A stretch of DNA of 64,000 nt, taken from the NCBI GenBank assembly GCA_027422505.1, contig JAPQWV010000656.1, positions 235,001 to 299,000 on the forward strand. Direction: 5' to 3'. The stretch is from Craterostigma plantagineum (Eukaryota > Streptophyta > Magnoliopsida > Lamiales > Linderniaceae). The notes beneath the pieces are model-generated. The model saw nothing but the letters and a program-made list of their open reading frames with translations. It did not search any database and was not told the DNA's origin. Positions 1 through 11,534 of this stretch are shown piece by piece; within the stretch, counting starts at the first letter, position 1; every line of letters begins with the position of its first letter. Position numbers and translations under genes: made by a program.

Positions 1-878
1 AATGAAGCTTAATGTCAATGTGCTTGGTTCTCTCATGGAAGACATTATTTTTTGACAGCAACACAGCACCTTGATTGTCGCAGAAAACATCTATCATGCT
101 CTGCTTCAGCCTCAGTTCATTTACCAGTCCTTTAAGCCAAATCGCTTCTTTGATTGCTCTGTTAGAGCAATATACTCAGCTTCCGTTGTTGATAAATCCA
201 CAATTTTCTGTAAACTCGCCATCCAACTTATTGCAGTACGGATAGAAATGAAGACGTACCCCGTAAGAGACTTTCTGGAATCGAGACAGCCGGCGAAGTC
301 CGAATCAACAAAACCTTCAATAGCTGGTTCCGTTTTCTGCCCTAAACCGAAAATCAGACCTCTGCTCACAGAACCTTTAACATATTTGAGTACCCATTTC
401 AATCATTCCAATGTTCCCTGCGTGGTTTCGCCACAACCTACTCACAAGACTGATAGAATAAGCCAAATTCGGCCGAGTGCACACCATAGCATACATGAGC
501 GATCCCACCGCATTTGCATAAGGTATCTGATCCATATACTTCTGTTCATCTTCAGGCAATTCTTCAGAGCTCGAAGCTAACTTGAAATGGGGAGCTATAG
601 GTGTGGTTACCGTCTTAGCGTTACTCATTTCAAAACGGTTCCGCAACTTCATCAGATAATCTGTCTGAGTAAACTTAATGTACCAGCAGCTCGGTTTCTA
701 CTTATTTGCATTCCAAGAATCTTACTTGCAGCCCCAAGGTTCTTTATTTCAAACTCAGAGCTAAGAAGAGACTTAAATCTATTGATTTCACCTCTGTTTT
801 TGCATGCAATCAGTATATCATCAACGTATAGAAGCAAAAACATGAGCTGTGTAGACCTTTTGGTCCAAACGACTATGA
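1..878 (-). mobile_element. Ty1/copia pol fragment (RT end to RNase H)
   Basis: Reading the minus strand, three overlapping open stretches (about 843-652, 652-377 and 402-121) give the end of a copia reverse transcriptase with the YVDD active site, the connection region and the RNase H start (motif VDSDFAGC, then TEAEYIAL). The reading frame changes between these pieces, so the fragment is not translatable as one protein. The upstream RT, integrase and gag are absent beyond about position 878, and the other end runs off the window. It faces opposite to the copia element that follows and is a separate insertion. The family call is firm; the boundary at 878 is approximate. Confidence 0.85.
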
Positions 879-879
879 G

Positions 880-2204
880 AGTTTTGATTATTCCAAGTAA
901 TTATGTAAATTGGGGGTACAAATTAGAAAACTCGATGTGCATGTTATATTATGTTTAAGTATATGAAAATGTTCAATTAAGTGCTTAATGTGATTGAACT
1001 ATTAAGAAAATCGAATTTGTGTGATCTTGTGCTTAACTGGAATATTTATGTGATCACCTGGTTATAAACGTTTTCGTATGAATGGAATCTCATTGTGTGC
1101 TATATATGGTAAATATATTATGCTGAGTCATATATGAACTGTCTGCGAGAATAAGTTATTTTTGGAAAGAATATCGAAGTGATCACCTATAAATGATTGT
1201 ATGCTATATATATGGAAAATATATTCTGATTGAGCTGAAAACGTGATTGAGTTATTTTAGGAAGGAATATCGATGTGATCACTCAGATATGAATGACTAT
1301 GCTGTATATATAGAAAGGATATTCTAATTAAGTGCTTACATGTGATTAATCTATTTTAGGAAAGAATATCAATGATATAGCCGTTTGAGTGCTATCTTAT
1401 CTGACTCTTAAATCAGTGATTCATGATCTATCTTTCCCTATGCGACATAGGATTTATAGTTTGGAAAGTGATTAATTGATTGGGCTTCTATGTGGTAAGA
1501 TGTCAATTGAGTCTATTTATGGAATGTGCTGAGATCGGATGAGATCACCATACATGGAAAACATGCTTTGCATTATACTCAGTAGATCAAATCTTTCTCT
1601 GTGCGAATTGGCTATCATATTTTGGGAAAGAAATCAGTTGATTGAGCTTACCGTTGAGTGGAATTATATATGGAATATGCTGACAACGGATGAGATTACA
1701 GTGGAATGAAAGTAAGACTGTGGTATTTATGGTAAGAATTCATGCATGATCGTTGAGCTTAAGTGGTTTATTCTTGGCATGATTCTTTGAGTTAATGCAC
1801 GTGATAATTGAGCTGTCTCTTGCATATTTTCGTGCTTAACTTTCCTTGTGAAGTGTAGAAGCGATTGTTGGGACTATATAGAAGAAAACACTTCACGATT
1901 GAAAAAAAAAAGAGACAACGAACACACGAGCTAGCAAATCCTTAGAATTCTTGAGCAAAATTTGCGATTCATTCGTAGTTTGTGGTTGAGCTTTCATTTG
2001 CGAATCTGTACCCTTTGAGCAATCCTTAGAAACTCCAAATCCTAAAAACCTTGTTTTCGGACGTGTTGTGTCTGCGGACACGTTGAGCGCACAAAGGAGC
2101 ACGAGTGGAGTCTTACGCACGTGGAGGGACGAATTTTGTGGATTCGGTGGCCCTTCAGTAGCAAGCTGCATCCAGTCGGAGAATAGGTTCCCTGGGTAAA
2201 CGAC
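880..2204 (+). repeat. Probable LTR/leader region of the following copia element, with diverged internal repeats
   Basis: No gene is visible. The stretch holds a diverged repeat whose units start with GTGATCAC at about 1050, 1179 and 1275 and continue with a conserved AT-rich core (CTATATATGGAAAATATATT-like). Its position directly before gag fits a copia LTR plus leader. I could not find a methionine-tRNA primer site or a matching copy downstream of pol, so the LTR call is inference and the ends are unknown. Confidence 0.4.
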
Positions 2205-3709
2205 GTGGATCGAAACTTGGCGTGTGTCAGCCTAGAAAGGCAAAGAACATGCTCGCATGCGCACTCACACGGGAAGAATACATTCGGGTCAGTTCCTGCT
2301 CTTCAGCAAAGGCTATGTGGGATATGCTCCAAGTCACTCATGAATGAACCCAACGAGTCGTGCAAGAAAGACTGGCTCTGCTCACTCATCAGTATGAACT
2401 GTTCTCGATGGAATCTGACGAGAATATAAGCCAGATGTATGCCAGATTCATGGGAATCATCAACCAAATGTTCTCTCTCGGCAAGAAAGTTCCCGACAGT
2501 GAACGATTGAGAAAGATACTGAGATCACTGCCACGAGAATGGAATGCCAAGGTTACTGCCATCTATGAAGCAAAGGATCTGGAAGCAATTAGCATCTCCG
2601 AACTTATTGGATCTCGTATATCCTACGAGATGATTCAAACGTCAATGAATGAGAAGTCGCAGAACAAAAATCAGAAGTCCATCGCATTCAAATCCAACCA
2701 AGAAGAATCTGATTCTGACAACGAAGAACAAGGCCTGATGAACGACCTAGCCATGCTTACAAAAAGACTTGAAAGATTCCAGAAAAAGAAATTCACAAGG
2801 AAATTCAACAAATTCCAGAACAAAAGCAAGGGAATCTCCAATCTGGAAAGAAAGTTCAGAAATGTTTCCGATGCAACAAACTAGGCCATTATGCACACGA
2901 ATGCCCAGCAACCAACAATGAGAAACCAAGGAAGCAGAAGACTATGGTGATGGAATCAAATGACTCCGAACAGGAACAAACTGAGGACGAGGATCACGCT
3001 TATATGGCTGACGAGGATCAGGTATCCCATTCCTCCTCCATTAAGAAAATTCATATCCTAAACAATTTATATAACAATGATTATGAAAGTGACTCATCTG
3101 TGTCTGATATAGAAGCAAGTAAGGAAGAATTGTGTGCCTTACTTCAAAAAGCAGAGAAAGATTAAGTCACTAAATTCCTTGAATAAGGAGTTGATAAAAC
3201 AGCGAGATCACCTAGCTAAGAAAAAACATGAGGCTGACCTAGAGATCTCACGTTTGAAAGGAGAGTTAGTTACTGCTGAGAAAGAGGGAATTTCATGTGA
3301 CTGTGAGAACTTGGAAAAGAAAAATAGTGTCTTATCGAGAGATATCGTAGAACTTAGAAATTCCTTAGATAGAGAAAAGCATAAAGTTGATAGACTCCTT
3401 AAGGGTAAGCAGAATCTAGACATGGTGTTAAGCATTCCTAAGAATAGTGGTAGAGTGGGTATAGGTTATTCCACTTAAATAAAGCATGCTAAACATTCTG
3501 TGCCTAAGCATAAATGCTTTTGTTGTGGTAGAAGTGGTCATTATGCATACAACTGTCCTTTAAAGAGAATTGATAAAACTAAGTATGTCTGGAGACCTAA
3601 GAAGTCACCTGTAAATGCCACTGTTGTATCTGATTGTAACAGGAGATCACCGTCTATGCAGAATGAATCTCGTATGTTAACAGAAGTTATTTCCCCGCTA
3701 ACATGTTAG
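2205..3709 (+). pseudogene. Copia gag remnant with two CCHC zinc knuckles
   Basis: The readable part from about 2370 matches the copia gag (UBN2-type) domain, for example FMGIINQMFSLGKKV and LRSLPREWNAKVTAIYEAK. It is followed by a lysine-rich region and a first knuckle (C-x2-C-x4-H-x4-C, CNKLGHYAHEC) at about 2875-2910. A highly charged segment (2944-3165) and a leucine/lysine/glutamate heptad region (3134-3478) follow, and then a second knuckle of the same spacing (CFCCGRSGHYAYNC) at about 3520-3560. Frame changes occur near 2350, 2860, 3160 and 3480, so no intact protein can be made. Two knuckles about 215 codons apart suggest the extended gag of SIRE-type elements. Confidence 0.8.
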
Positions 3710-3729
3710 GACCCAACAGAAATTGGGTA

Positions 3730-4710
3730 CCTCAGAAGACAACTTCTTTCTTTAGGTACGAAGGAGGAATTTCATCAAGAAAAACAGGTGGTATCTCGAC
3801 AGCGGGTGCTCCCGCCACATGACAGGTGATATAGGTAATTTTGTGTCGTTAAATGCGGTTGATGGAGGATACGTTTCGTATGCCACGATGCAAAAGCCAA
3901 AATCGTGGGAGTTGGTCCTGTTGGTAACAATTTAAATATCACTATAGATAACGTATGGTTTGTTAGGAACTTAGAACATAATTTAATAAGCACTAGCCAA
4001 TTATGTGATGATTGACATACCGTAGCCTTCGTCAAAGATAAGTGCTTTGTTAAAAAGGATGATGAGATTGTGTTTAGTGCATCTAGGCATGGTAACATTT
4101 ACTGCATCACTCTTGATGATATTGCTAACCAAAATGTCAAGTGTCTAGCAGTTACGCAGGCATAGACATCTGGGACATGCTAACATGGAACTGATGTCTC
4201 ACATATCATGCAATGAATCAGTGAGAGGTATTCCAGATATGAAAGCCTCCAAGGACAGAATCTATAAAGCGTGCCAAATGGGGAAACAGACCAAGACGTC
4301 CTTTACACCTAAGAATGTGATCTCTACGTCCAGAGCACTGGAACTGCTGCATCTTGACCTTTTTGGTCCTGTACAGGTTATGTCATTGAAAGGTAAACAG
4401 ATGACTATACTAGGTACACATGGGTCATATTTCTTGCACACAAAAGTGAGGCTTTAGACAATCTTGCGCCACTGATTAAGAAGCTAGAAAATGAGAAAGA
4501 AATGAAGGTCCGTAAGATTAGGAGTGATAACGGTCTAGAATTTGATAGTAAATCATTTGCTTCTTTTGTGATGAAAATGGTTATAGTCATAATTTTTCAG
4601 CCCCTTTTACCCCTCAACAGAACGGAGTGGTCGAGAGGAAAAATAGAGTGTTACAAGAAATGGCTAGGACTATGCTGAGCGAAGGTATAGTTGTGTCTCC
4701 TGCAGGTATA
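3730..4710 (+). pseudogene. Copia protease and integrase remnant
   Basis: At about 3790 the sequence encodes the copia protease signature DSGCSRHMTG with its active-site aspartate. After a frame change comes the pre-integrase segment (4185-4457, with the ALELLHLDLFGPVQ motif) and then, in another frame, the catalytic integrase motif with RSDNG (about 4520) and [12 protein letters not shown] (about 4612-4650). Stops and shifts separate all three segments. The histidine-cysteine finger is only partly readable. The region is a pseudogene, but domain identity is unambiguous. Confidence 0.85.
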
Positions 4711-6437
4711 CATGTTACTGACAATGAAGTAAACGCAATTTCACTGGAACTAGATACTGAGTCAGAGGAACCTGAGGCTTCAGATGAACAACAGTGCAGA
4801 AAATTCAAACATGTTTCCAGCCATCCCACTGAACAAGTTATAGGGAATATCACTTCAGGGATCAAAACGAGAGAAACTGCACGAAACGATATTGCTGAGG
4901 AATCACATGACGTGTTGTTATCAACCATGGAACCTAAGACAGTGAATGAAGCACTTGACGATGAATCGTGGGTGATTGCCATGGAAGAAGAGCTGGCACA
5001 ATTCGAAAAGAACCAAGTGTGGACTCTTGTGGAAAGACCTAACGACAAGTCCATAATAGGCACGAAGTGGGTGTTTCGCAACAAACTGGACGAAAACGAT
5101 AATGTGACACGAAATAAGGCCAGGTTAGTTGCCAAATGTTATTCCCAAGAAGAAGGTATAGATTTTCAAGAAACCTTTGCACACGTAGCTAGGCTGGAGT
5201 CAATACGTATGTTACTTGCATATGCATCTTTTAAAAGATTTAAGCTTTTTCAAATGGACGTGAAAAGCGCATTTTTAAATGGTTTTATAAATGAGGAAGT
5301 CTTTGTTGAGCAACCTCACGGTTTTGAAAAAGAAGAATTTTCGAATCACGTCTTCAAGTTAAACAAAGCTTTATATGGTTTAAAACAGGCCCCGAGGGCA
5401 TGGTATGAAAGATTGAGTAGGTTTTTACTAGACATGGCTTTACAACATGAACAATAGATGACACTCTGTTTATAAAGTGCGAAGGGAATCACATATTACT
5501 TGTGCGGATATACGTTGATTATTTGGTAGCACTGACATCACTTTTGCGAGAATTTCTCTAAGTCTATGCAACAGGAATTTGAGATGAGCCTAATGGGAGA
5601 ACTCACGTACTTCCTTGGATTGCAAATCAAGCAATTGGATACGGGAACATTGATATCTCAAACGGAGTACCCGAAGGAACTACTTGAAAAATTCGGAATG
5701 GCTGATTCCAAGGTACTTCCCACTCCTATGCACCAGACCGCTAAAATTGATATTGATGAACAAGGTACGCATTTTGACCAAACTAAGTATAGAGATATGA
5801 TCGGAAGTTTGCTATACCTTACGGCAAGCAGACCCGATATTATGTTTGCTACTGGTCTATGTTCTAGATATCAATCGAGTCCTAGGGAATCTAACTTGAC
5901 AGCAGTCAAGCGACTACTTAGATATTTGAAGGGAACAATCAATCATGGTAGGTGGTATCCAAATTCCAAGGAAGTCTCATTAATGGGATACTCGGATGCG
6001 GATTACGCCGGTTCTAGGGAAGTTATGAAAACACTAGTGGTACTTGCCAAATACTAGGAAATTCCCTCGTAACTTGGTCCAGTCGGAAACAAAATGCTGT
6101 GGCCACCACAACCGAAGCAGAATATATGGCCTTAGGAAGTTGTTCTCAACAAATCCTTTGGATGAAACAGACCTTGAGTGATTACGGTTTAAGGTACGAC
6201 CAAATTCCTATTTTTTGTGATAGAACTAGTGCCATTAGTATCACTAAGAATCCCGTACGCCACTCTCGAACTAAGCATATAGAGGTGAAACATCATTTTA
6301 TTCGAGATCGTGTTCAGAAAGGGAATATCAGCGTGAACTTCGTAGGAACTAATGATCAGTTGGCCGATATCTTCACGAAACCCCTTATTGAGAGTAGATT
6401 ATGTGATATCCGTGACCGATTCTGTGAAGGCATTTAA
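4711..6437 (+). pseudogene. Copia reverse transcriptase and RNase H remnant
   Basis: The longest open stretch (4627-5457) carries the RT start ([25 protein letters not shown]) and the motifs [10 protein letters not shown] and [14 protein letters not shown]. It stops at 5457. The active-site motif near 5511 reads YVDY instead of YVDD, so a catalytic aspartate is lost. RT continues at 5566-6057 (LTYFLGLQIK, IGSLLYLTASRPDI), and RNase H follows at 5990-6437 with SDADYAGS, TEAEYMAL, the RHSRTKHIEVKHHFIRD block and ADIFTKPL near the end. Two more frame changes (about 5540 and 6057) make it non-functional. Confidence 0.9.
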
Positions 6438-7747
6438 CAGTTTTTTCGTAATAATACGATATGCTCTTTTAGTTACAATTTAGGGTTTATTATTGTTCTT
6501 GCATAAAATGGGCTTTTGGAGAATGTAATGACGGCATGTTGATAATACTTAACAACGACGGCGATGCTGTTAGTTAATTTTTCAACTTAATACAACGGTG
6601 CTATTTGGGTCTTACGCTAAACATGACATGGCATGCTATAAGAACAATTTAGCGATATATATTCACACTATTGCTTAAAATGCGTAAGTTGCTTGGAATG
6701 TATTATGTTTTTTAAAATACTCACTTACATTCATGATGATTTGGAGATGCAAGAATTTGGTGAAATTGTTCCAAAGATCTTTGATAGCGGAAATCCCCAA
6801 AACATTTATTATATGGTTGGAATAGTTGTAAGTCATTTGATAACGCCGAATATATTTAGATTTTAAGTATATGGTTGGAATAATATAATTTTGAGTAATT
6901 TGTAACAGTAAATATCTGAGTGTAATTTCTTAAACTTCATGTCTACTTACATGACTGAAGGCGATTTCATCTTAATTCGTTTGAATGTAGTTAATGTATT
7001 ATGTCTTTTGGTGCTATAAGTGGCTTGTTCGGAAAGCCAACTCAATATCGAAATTAAAACATCACATTGTGCAATACGCGTTTTAAAACATCGGAAGGCT
7101 GTGAACTATTATTGGCTAAATATGCATGACACAGTAAATCTCGACGAAACAAATGAATACAAAGTAAAAGTAAAAACTCTTAAATATTTGAACATAATGC
7201 ATATTATATCCGACCACCTTCAAATTATGTACTCTTTTTCAGAGTAATTTATTGCGAATGAAATTAATATCGGTTGGATTGCAGATTGTAAGCATTTAGT
7301 TGGTATTGTATATGGATACATTGCCATATAAGTGTACTTTCAGATTGGATAGGATCAAAACGCTACTAATTGTGGATGAGAAATTATCATCAACATGTTT
7401 ATCTTTTAATTAATAAATGATGTAGCTGAATATTTATTTACAAAGCACTTTAATTTTCTAGTCAAATTATCCCCCATTAAAGCTATTATTATAGAGATTA
7501 CATTACCATTAAAAATCCACGTAAATATAATCTCCACTTACTTAAAACAAAATCGAATTGCGGTATTTTGTTCTTCAAAATCATGTAATATATAATCGCC
7601 ACTTATTTAACACAAAATCTGGAGAGAGTTTGACCTTCAAATAAAGTAATTATGTTAATAACATTTTGTTTGACTTTGAAAATGAAAGTTAATTAATTAA
7701 TTCCGTTGCTTGGTGAAAAGAATTGTAAGCCTTAGTAATTCAGAGAG
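6438..7747. other. AT-rich intergenic stretch
   Basis: I see no gene, RNA gene or element ends here. The part from about 7550 to 7700 (for example CACTTATTTAACACAAAATC) is similar to 12960-13090 and more weakly to 9780-9860, so it belongs to a local duplicated block upstream of the genes at 7840, 9967 and 14310. Confidence 0.5.
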
Positions 7748-7756
7748 CTATATAAC
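7748..7756 (+). promoter_or_regulatory. Probable TATA box of the MBD-like gene
   Basis: CTATATAAC lies 84 bp before the ATG at 7840, and a pyrimidine- and CAA-rich leader follows. The spacing is normal for a plant core promoter. This rests on sequence pattern only. Confidence 0.5.
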
Positions 7757-7839
7757 AACCCTCCTCCCCCATTGCAACTCTCACATTCAACAACAATATA
7801 CATATTTCTTCAATTAACTTAATAAACTCTACATTAATA

Positions 7840-9048
7840 ATGGCATCTACTAATCTGAACAATGGAGAAAATCCAATGGAGGTTGAAAATCCAGAAGCGC
7901 TTATAGATGTTTCTATGACATCTATTAAGCCAAGCATTGAACCCAAGAGCGAAGATCTTGCAATCGAGATTGACAATCCAGAAGCCCTCGTGGATGTTCA
8001 AATCTATTATGATTTTGAATTAACTCCACTATTGTTTAATGTACGTAAATCTCAATCTCCTTGTTTATTTTTCTCATGTACATGTTTGATCATGCATGTT
8101 AAAAGGTCTTCCTTGTCTTTTGGCTTGTATTAATTTTAGCAAGCACATGAACCTATCCCATTAAGATCTATAAGACAGCACAAGCCTAGTGCATCATCAT
8201 CTGCCGATGTTGAAAGGGAAAACGCTGAGGTATAATTTTTTCGCATGACGAATATATTTATACGCACATTTGTATAATATAAATATATATATAGATATGA
8301 GTTGAAAATAACTCTTTCACATTTGAGCTGCAGCAACCACGTGGATTGATCAGCAGAAGACCAAGGAATATAGAAGGGGGCAGTGAAGCTCATTTCAAGC
8401 TTTACAAGTTCCCGGGGTATGACGAACGGTACATGCTAGAGATGTACGAGGTACATATATAAAACTCCAAACTAATGATCTTTTGAGGGTTTTTATTTAT
8501 ATGCCCGTATGTAAATTGCGCATCTTTTTGTTTGAAGGGGAATCATTCACAGGCGGGAGAGATATTCCTTCTGCAGTTGCGCACCGATGGAAATAACGAC
8601 CAAAAGCGTAAAATCCAAGTTAGCAACTTGGAACGCGATCCAGACAAGGTCATTGTTGTCCCCGTGTTGGAAGACATGGAGCTGCCTTTGTTCCCCAAAA
8701 CATCGCAGCTTCCACTACACGAGCGCCTCGAGCGGTGGGCAGTGGAGACGAGAAGAAGAAATAGCGGGAAAGAAGATACAGTACGAAATCGATCTTTCTT
8801 TATTAGCTACTGGTGTGCTTTTATTTAAGAAAAATAAATATTGGACGTTTTTTGCGCAGTTTTACTATCACGGCGGGAGGCAGTTCAGGTCCTTTGTGGA
8901 GGTTGCTGCGTTCGTTTTGTACGCTTGCAAGCCAAAAGATTTGCAGCGTACCAACGTCGTAGAATCATCACATTCATCGGATGAGAGACGCGCTATTGAA
9001 GCGTTGCATTCGTTATCAACTTCTACGGATGGTCGAACAAAGGATTAG
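7840..9048 (+). CDS. Methyl-CpG-binding-domain-like protein, five exons
   Basis: The exons I resolve are 7840-8040, 8140-8229, 8334-8450, 8538-8780 and 8860-9048. All introns have GT-AG ends and all are phase 0, giving 279 residues. Residues about 195-240 fit the methyl-CpG-binding domain pattern: a leucine/proline start, ERWAVETRRRNSGKEDT, then FYYHGGRQFRSFVEVAAF across the last intron, like the YY-x-G-x-x-FRS-x-x-EV core of plant MBD proteins. The canonical LPPGW turn is degenerate here (LPLHERLERW), so DNA or methyl-CpG binding is uncertain. The N-terminus has a short internal duplication (NPEALIDV and NPEALVDV, residues about 18 and 46). The remaining segments resemble nothing I recognise. 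Known MBD proteins act in the nucleus on DNA or chromatin; that role is inferred. Confidence 0.65.
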
Positions 9049-9890
9049 GCTGCGTTAACTGATCCCTCGATGTTTATATATACTAGTACTTCGCATATTC
9101 TACGCGTGTGCTTAATCTATAATTATATTAATAGTATTTTTAATTTTGAGAATTATTGTTTTCAGTGTTTAAGATGAAATATAATATTTAAATATATAAA
9201 AATATAAATAGTGCGTCTGTGTAAGTACAATAAAGAAAAAACAGAAATAATATGAAAATTATACAATTAAGTAAATTACAAATAAAGGGACTAAACTGCA
9301 AATAATATCTCAATTAAGTAAACTAGAGAAAAAAGTATCATATCTAAATAGAACTAATTGCCTATAAAAAGAAATTGTATCCAAATCTCATTAATTATAG
9401 AACTAGGGGCGAATGAGAAATTAACACTAGATATGCTGTAATAAATATTTCTCTATTGATTGCATTCATGGTTTACAAGCTAATATCAAACCGGACATGG
9501 TTGTGTCACACGCCGAGTAGGTGCTGAATTGTTGCAAGGATTTTGCGATTGTAATGCATTCGAAATTTATTATTGTTCCACCATCAAAATCACCGATTTT
9601 ATAAATTGTTATATTTTAATTCATCGTAAAATCTTTTTAAGGCGTTTAGTATTTATTACACGTAATTCCTACAAATGTTATATATTGTGTGTGGCCGAAT
9701 TATATCCATCTTCTCTTCTGCAAATATTGCAAAGCGCGTCATAATCTTTAACAAAGTAAAACAAAAATATGGAGAGATATTTTTAAGAAAAAAGCAATCA
9801 TGCAATCTTTAAAGATAATATTTGACTTTGAAACGTAATATCATCTGATTAATACCACATTAATTGAAGGGAAATCTCATTCATTCATCA
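9049..9890. other. Intergenic, no feature seen
   Basis: AT-rich sequence downstream of the MBD-like gene. Short ORFs are present but have no recognisable similarity. The end (about 9780-9860, TTTGACTTTGAAACG) resembles the duplicated upstream block at 7668 and 13063. Confidence 0.4.
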
Positions 9891-9894
9891 TCGA

Positions 9895-9904
9895 TATATA
9901 TAAA
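9895..9904 (+). promoter_or_regulatory. Probable TATA box of the short gene at 9967
   Basis: TATATATAAA lies about 63 bp before the ATG at 9967, followed by a C/T-rich leader. Pattern-based call. Confidence 0.45.
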
Positions 9905-9966
9905 GTACACACTCGTCTTACGTTTCATCTCAATTCTTTCTCTCTTAAACAACTTCAGCAAAGATA

Positions 9967-10260
9967 ATGGATAATAAGAAGGCAAATGCAGAGACCAAGC
10001 TAAAAAAATCAGAAATTTTGACAGTTCAAATTATAATAAACACGGAAGACGGCATCGACGTAACTTTCATATCGATTAGCTTATCTAAGTATATATTTTC
10101 TCTCTTGCGTTTTATTTCTTATTACATCCTTTTTATCTCAATGTTGTAGATGGATTCCTTGCCGTGCCAACCAATGTCTCCCGGCCTTGATGGATGGAGA
10201 CAAGAACAAAAGTCTAAGGCAGAGAAAGAGCCGAGCAAAGAGAATTCGCCGAAGATCTAA
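9967..10260 (+). CDS. Short hypothetical gene, copy of the ORF at 14310
   Basis: The first exon encodes MDNKKANAETKLKKSEILT and continues to about 10088, where a GTATAT donor follows. A plausible acceptor (TTGTAG) precedes position 10150. The frame of the second exon is uncertain: one frame starts MDSLPCQPMSPGLDG and stops at 10260, while the frame set by strict splicing is arginine- and lysine-rich and longer. The first 115 bp are clearly similar to 14310-14420, including the shared GCATCGACGTAAC block. I do not recognise a domain. It could be a truncated relative of the neighbouring MBD-like gene or an unrelated small protein. Confidence 0.4.
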
Positions 10261-11340
10261 GTCTATTAATGACATTTTTACTAGTTTTTTTCTTCATCAT
10301 ATGTAATAATAATAATATGCACCCTTTGGTTCAATAGGGTTTCTAAACCGCTTTAATTTCATGATTTTGCATAAAAACCAGTTTGGTGCGAACGTAGTCA
10401 TGGCGACCAATGGCGATAAACGGTACCAAAAAAACAACGGTAATAAATTGTTTAACTTTGCACTTTCGCACTTGCGCGGACTTGGTGATATCAGAAAAGC
10501 AATTGACATGCCATTTTAATGCAACTCTAAACAATCCATTCATAGTTTTCCATGTTTTTTTAGCGAAAATACTAAACCCGCCGCCATGGAATATATGATG
10601 GCGTGTGCCGTGTAATATCAGAACTGTTAAAATATAACAAAAAGCATACTCTAATGAAGAATGAAAATAATGATAATTGCGAGGAATTTCCAAGCAATTA
10701 TCAGGCTAGTCTTTCATGTATATTGGGAGGATTTCCAAGTCAAGTAATTAATATAAGATGATTTGTAGGTTGTATGCATTTAGTTTGTATTATTTATGGT
10801 ATACCTGTTTGTTAAATTATATGATCTTACATTAAGATTAACACACTGCGGAAATATGGAAGATTATCGATGAACCATGTGTATCAAGTGATAATAAAGT
10901 GCAATAATTAGTCATGAAAGACTTTAACTTTTTTCTTAATTATGTTCCATAAAAACTATTCAATGATACTTTACATAATTATTACAAATATTTTTAACTA
11001 TATTGGGGAATTATGATTACTATTCATACCCCTTATACCCCCTTTACACCCCTTTGACACCCTCTTAGTGAAAACACATGAAATTTGTAAAATTTATTTT
11101 ATCTAACCACATGAATTCAACAATTACTATTTAATTAATTTATTTCTCATATAATTCAAAATAAAATTAATTACATGTGTTATTCAACTAATTTATTTTA
11201 TTTAATAATTTTTATTAATCATTGAACTTTTTTAATCGTCTTAAAAAATATTTATATTTTAAATTATTAGTTTATTTTATTTTAATAAAATATTTATATG
11301 ACACATATATTTTCATATATAAACTTAAATAAATAATTAG
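10261..11340. other. AT-rich intergenic stretch
   Basis: No supported gene. A C-rich run (TACCCCTTATACCCCCTTTA) lies near 11030 and long A/T runs follow. About 10740-10800 resembles 7265-7330 (ATTTAGTTTGTATT), a further trace of local duplication. Confidence 0.4.
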
Positions 11341-11534
11341 CTAAAGACTAATATATTTTGTATCATTCCAATATAACACGATCAGGAGGACAATTGGAGC
11401 ACAACTGCTTTTCATAATTATTAATACGATTAATATACGGAGTACTCCTTGCAGCTGCACATTTATCTCTGAAATAAACCCATTGTGGCATGATAGTCGG
11501 CCCGGGTATCTTTCGGCTAATGAAACTTTCACGT

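Larger units (their letters stand above)
2205..6437 (+). mobile_element. Decayed Ty1/copia retrotransposon internal region, SIRE-like
   Basis: The order is gag, protease, integrase, reverse transcriptase, RNase H, which is the copia order. The gag part is long, with two separate zinc knuckles and a coiled-coil stretch between them, as in the SIRE/Maximus lineage. The coding region is broken by several frameshifts and stops. No second LTR is recognisable after 6437, so the element is old or truncated. Copia identity is certain; the lineage is inferred from gag. Confidence 0.9.

Noticed and set aside
71..958. Plus-strand ORFs at 71-580 and 587-958
   Set aside because: They lie antisense to the clear copia RT/RNase H fragment and show no similarity of their own.
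6438..6900. Possible 3' LTR of the copia element
   Set aside because: I found no stretch that repeats the presumed 5' LTR region at 880-2200 and no flanking duplication.
10297..10693. Overlapping ORFs of 62-116 codons
   Set aside because: Both strands are open over the same stretch, there is no similarity or codon signal, and no splice context.
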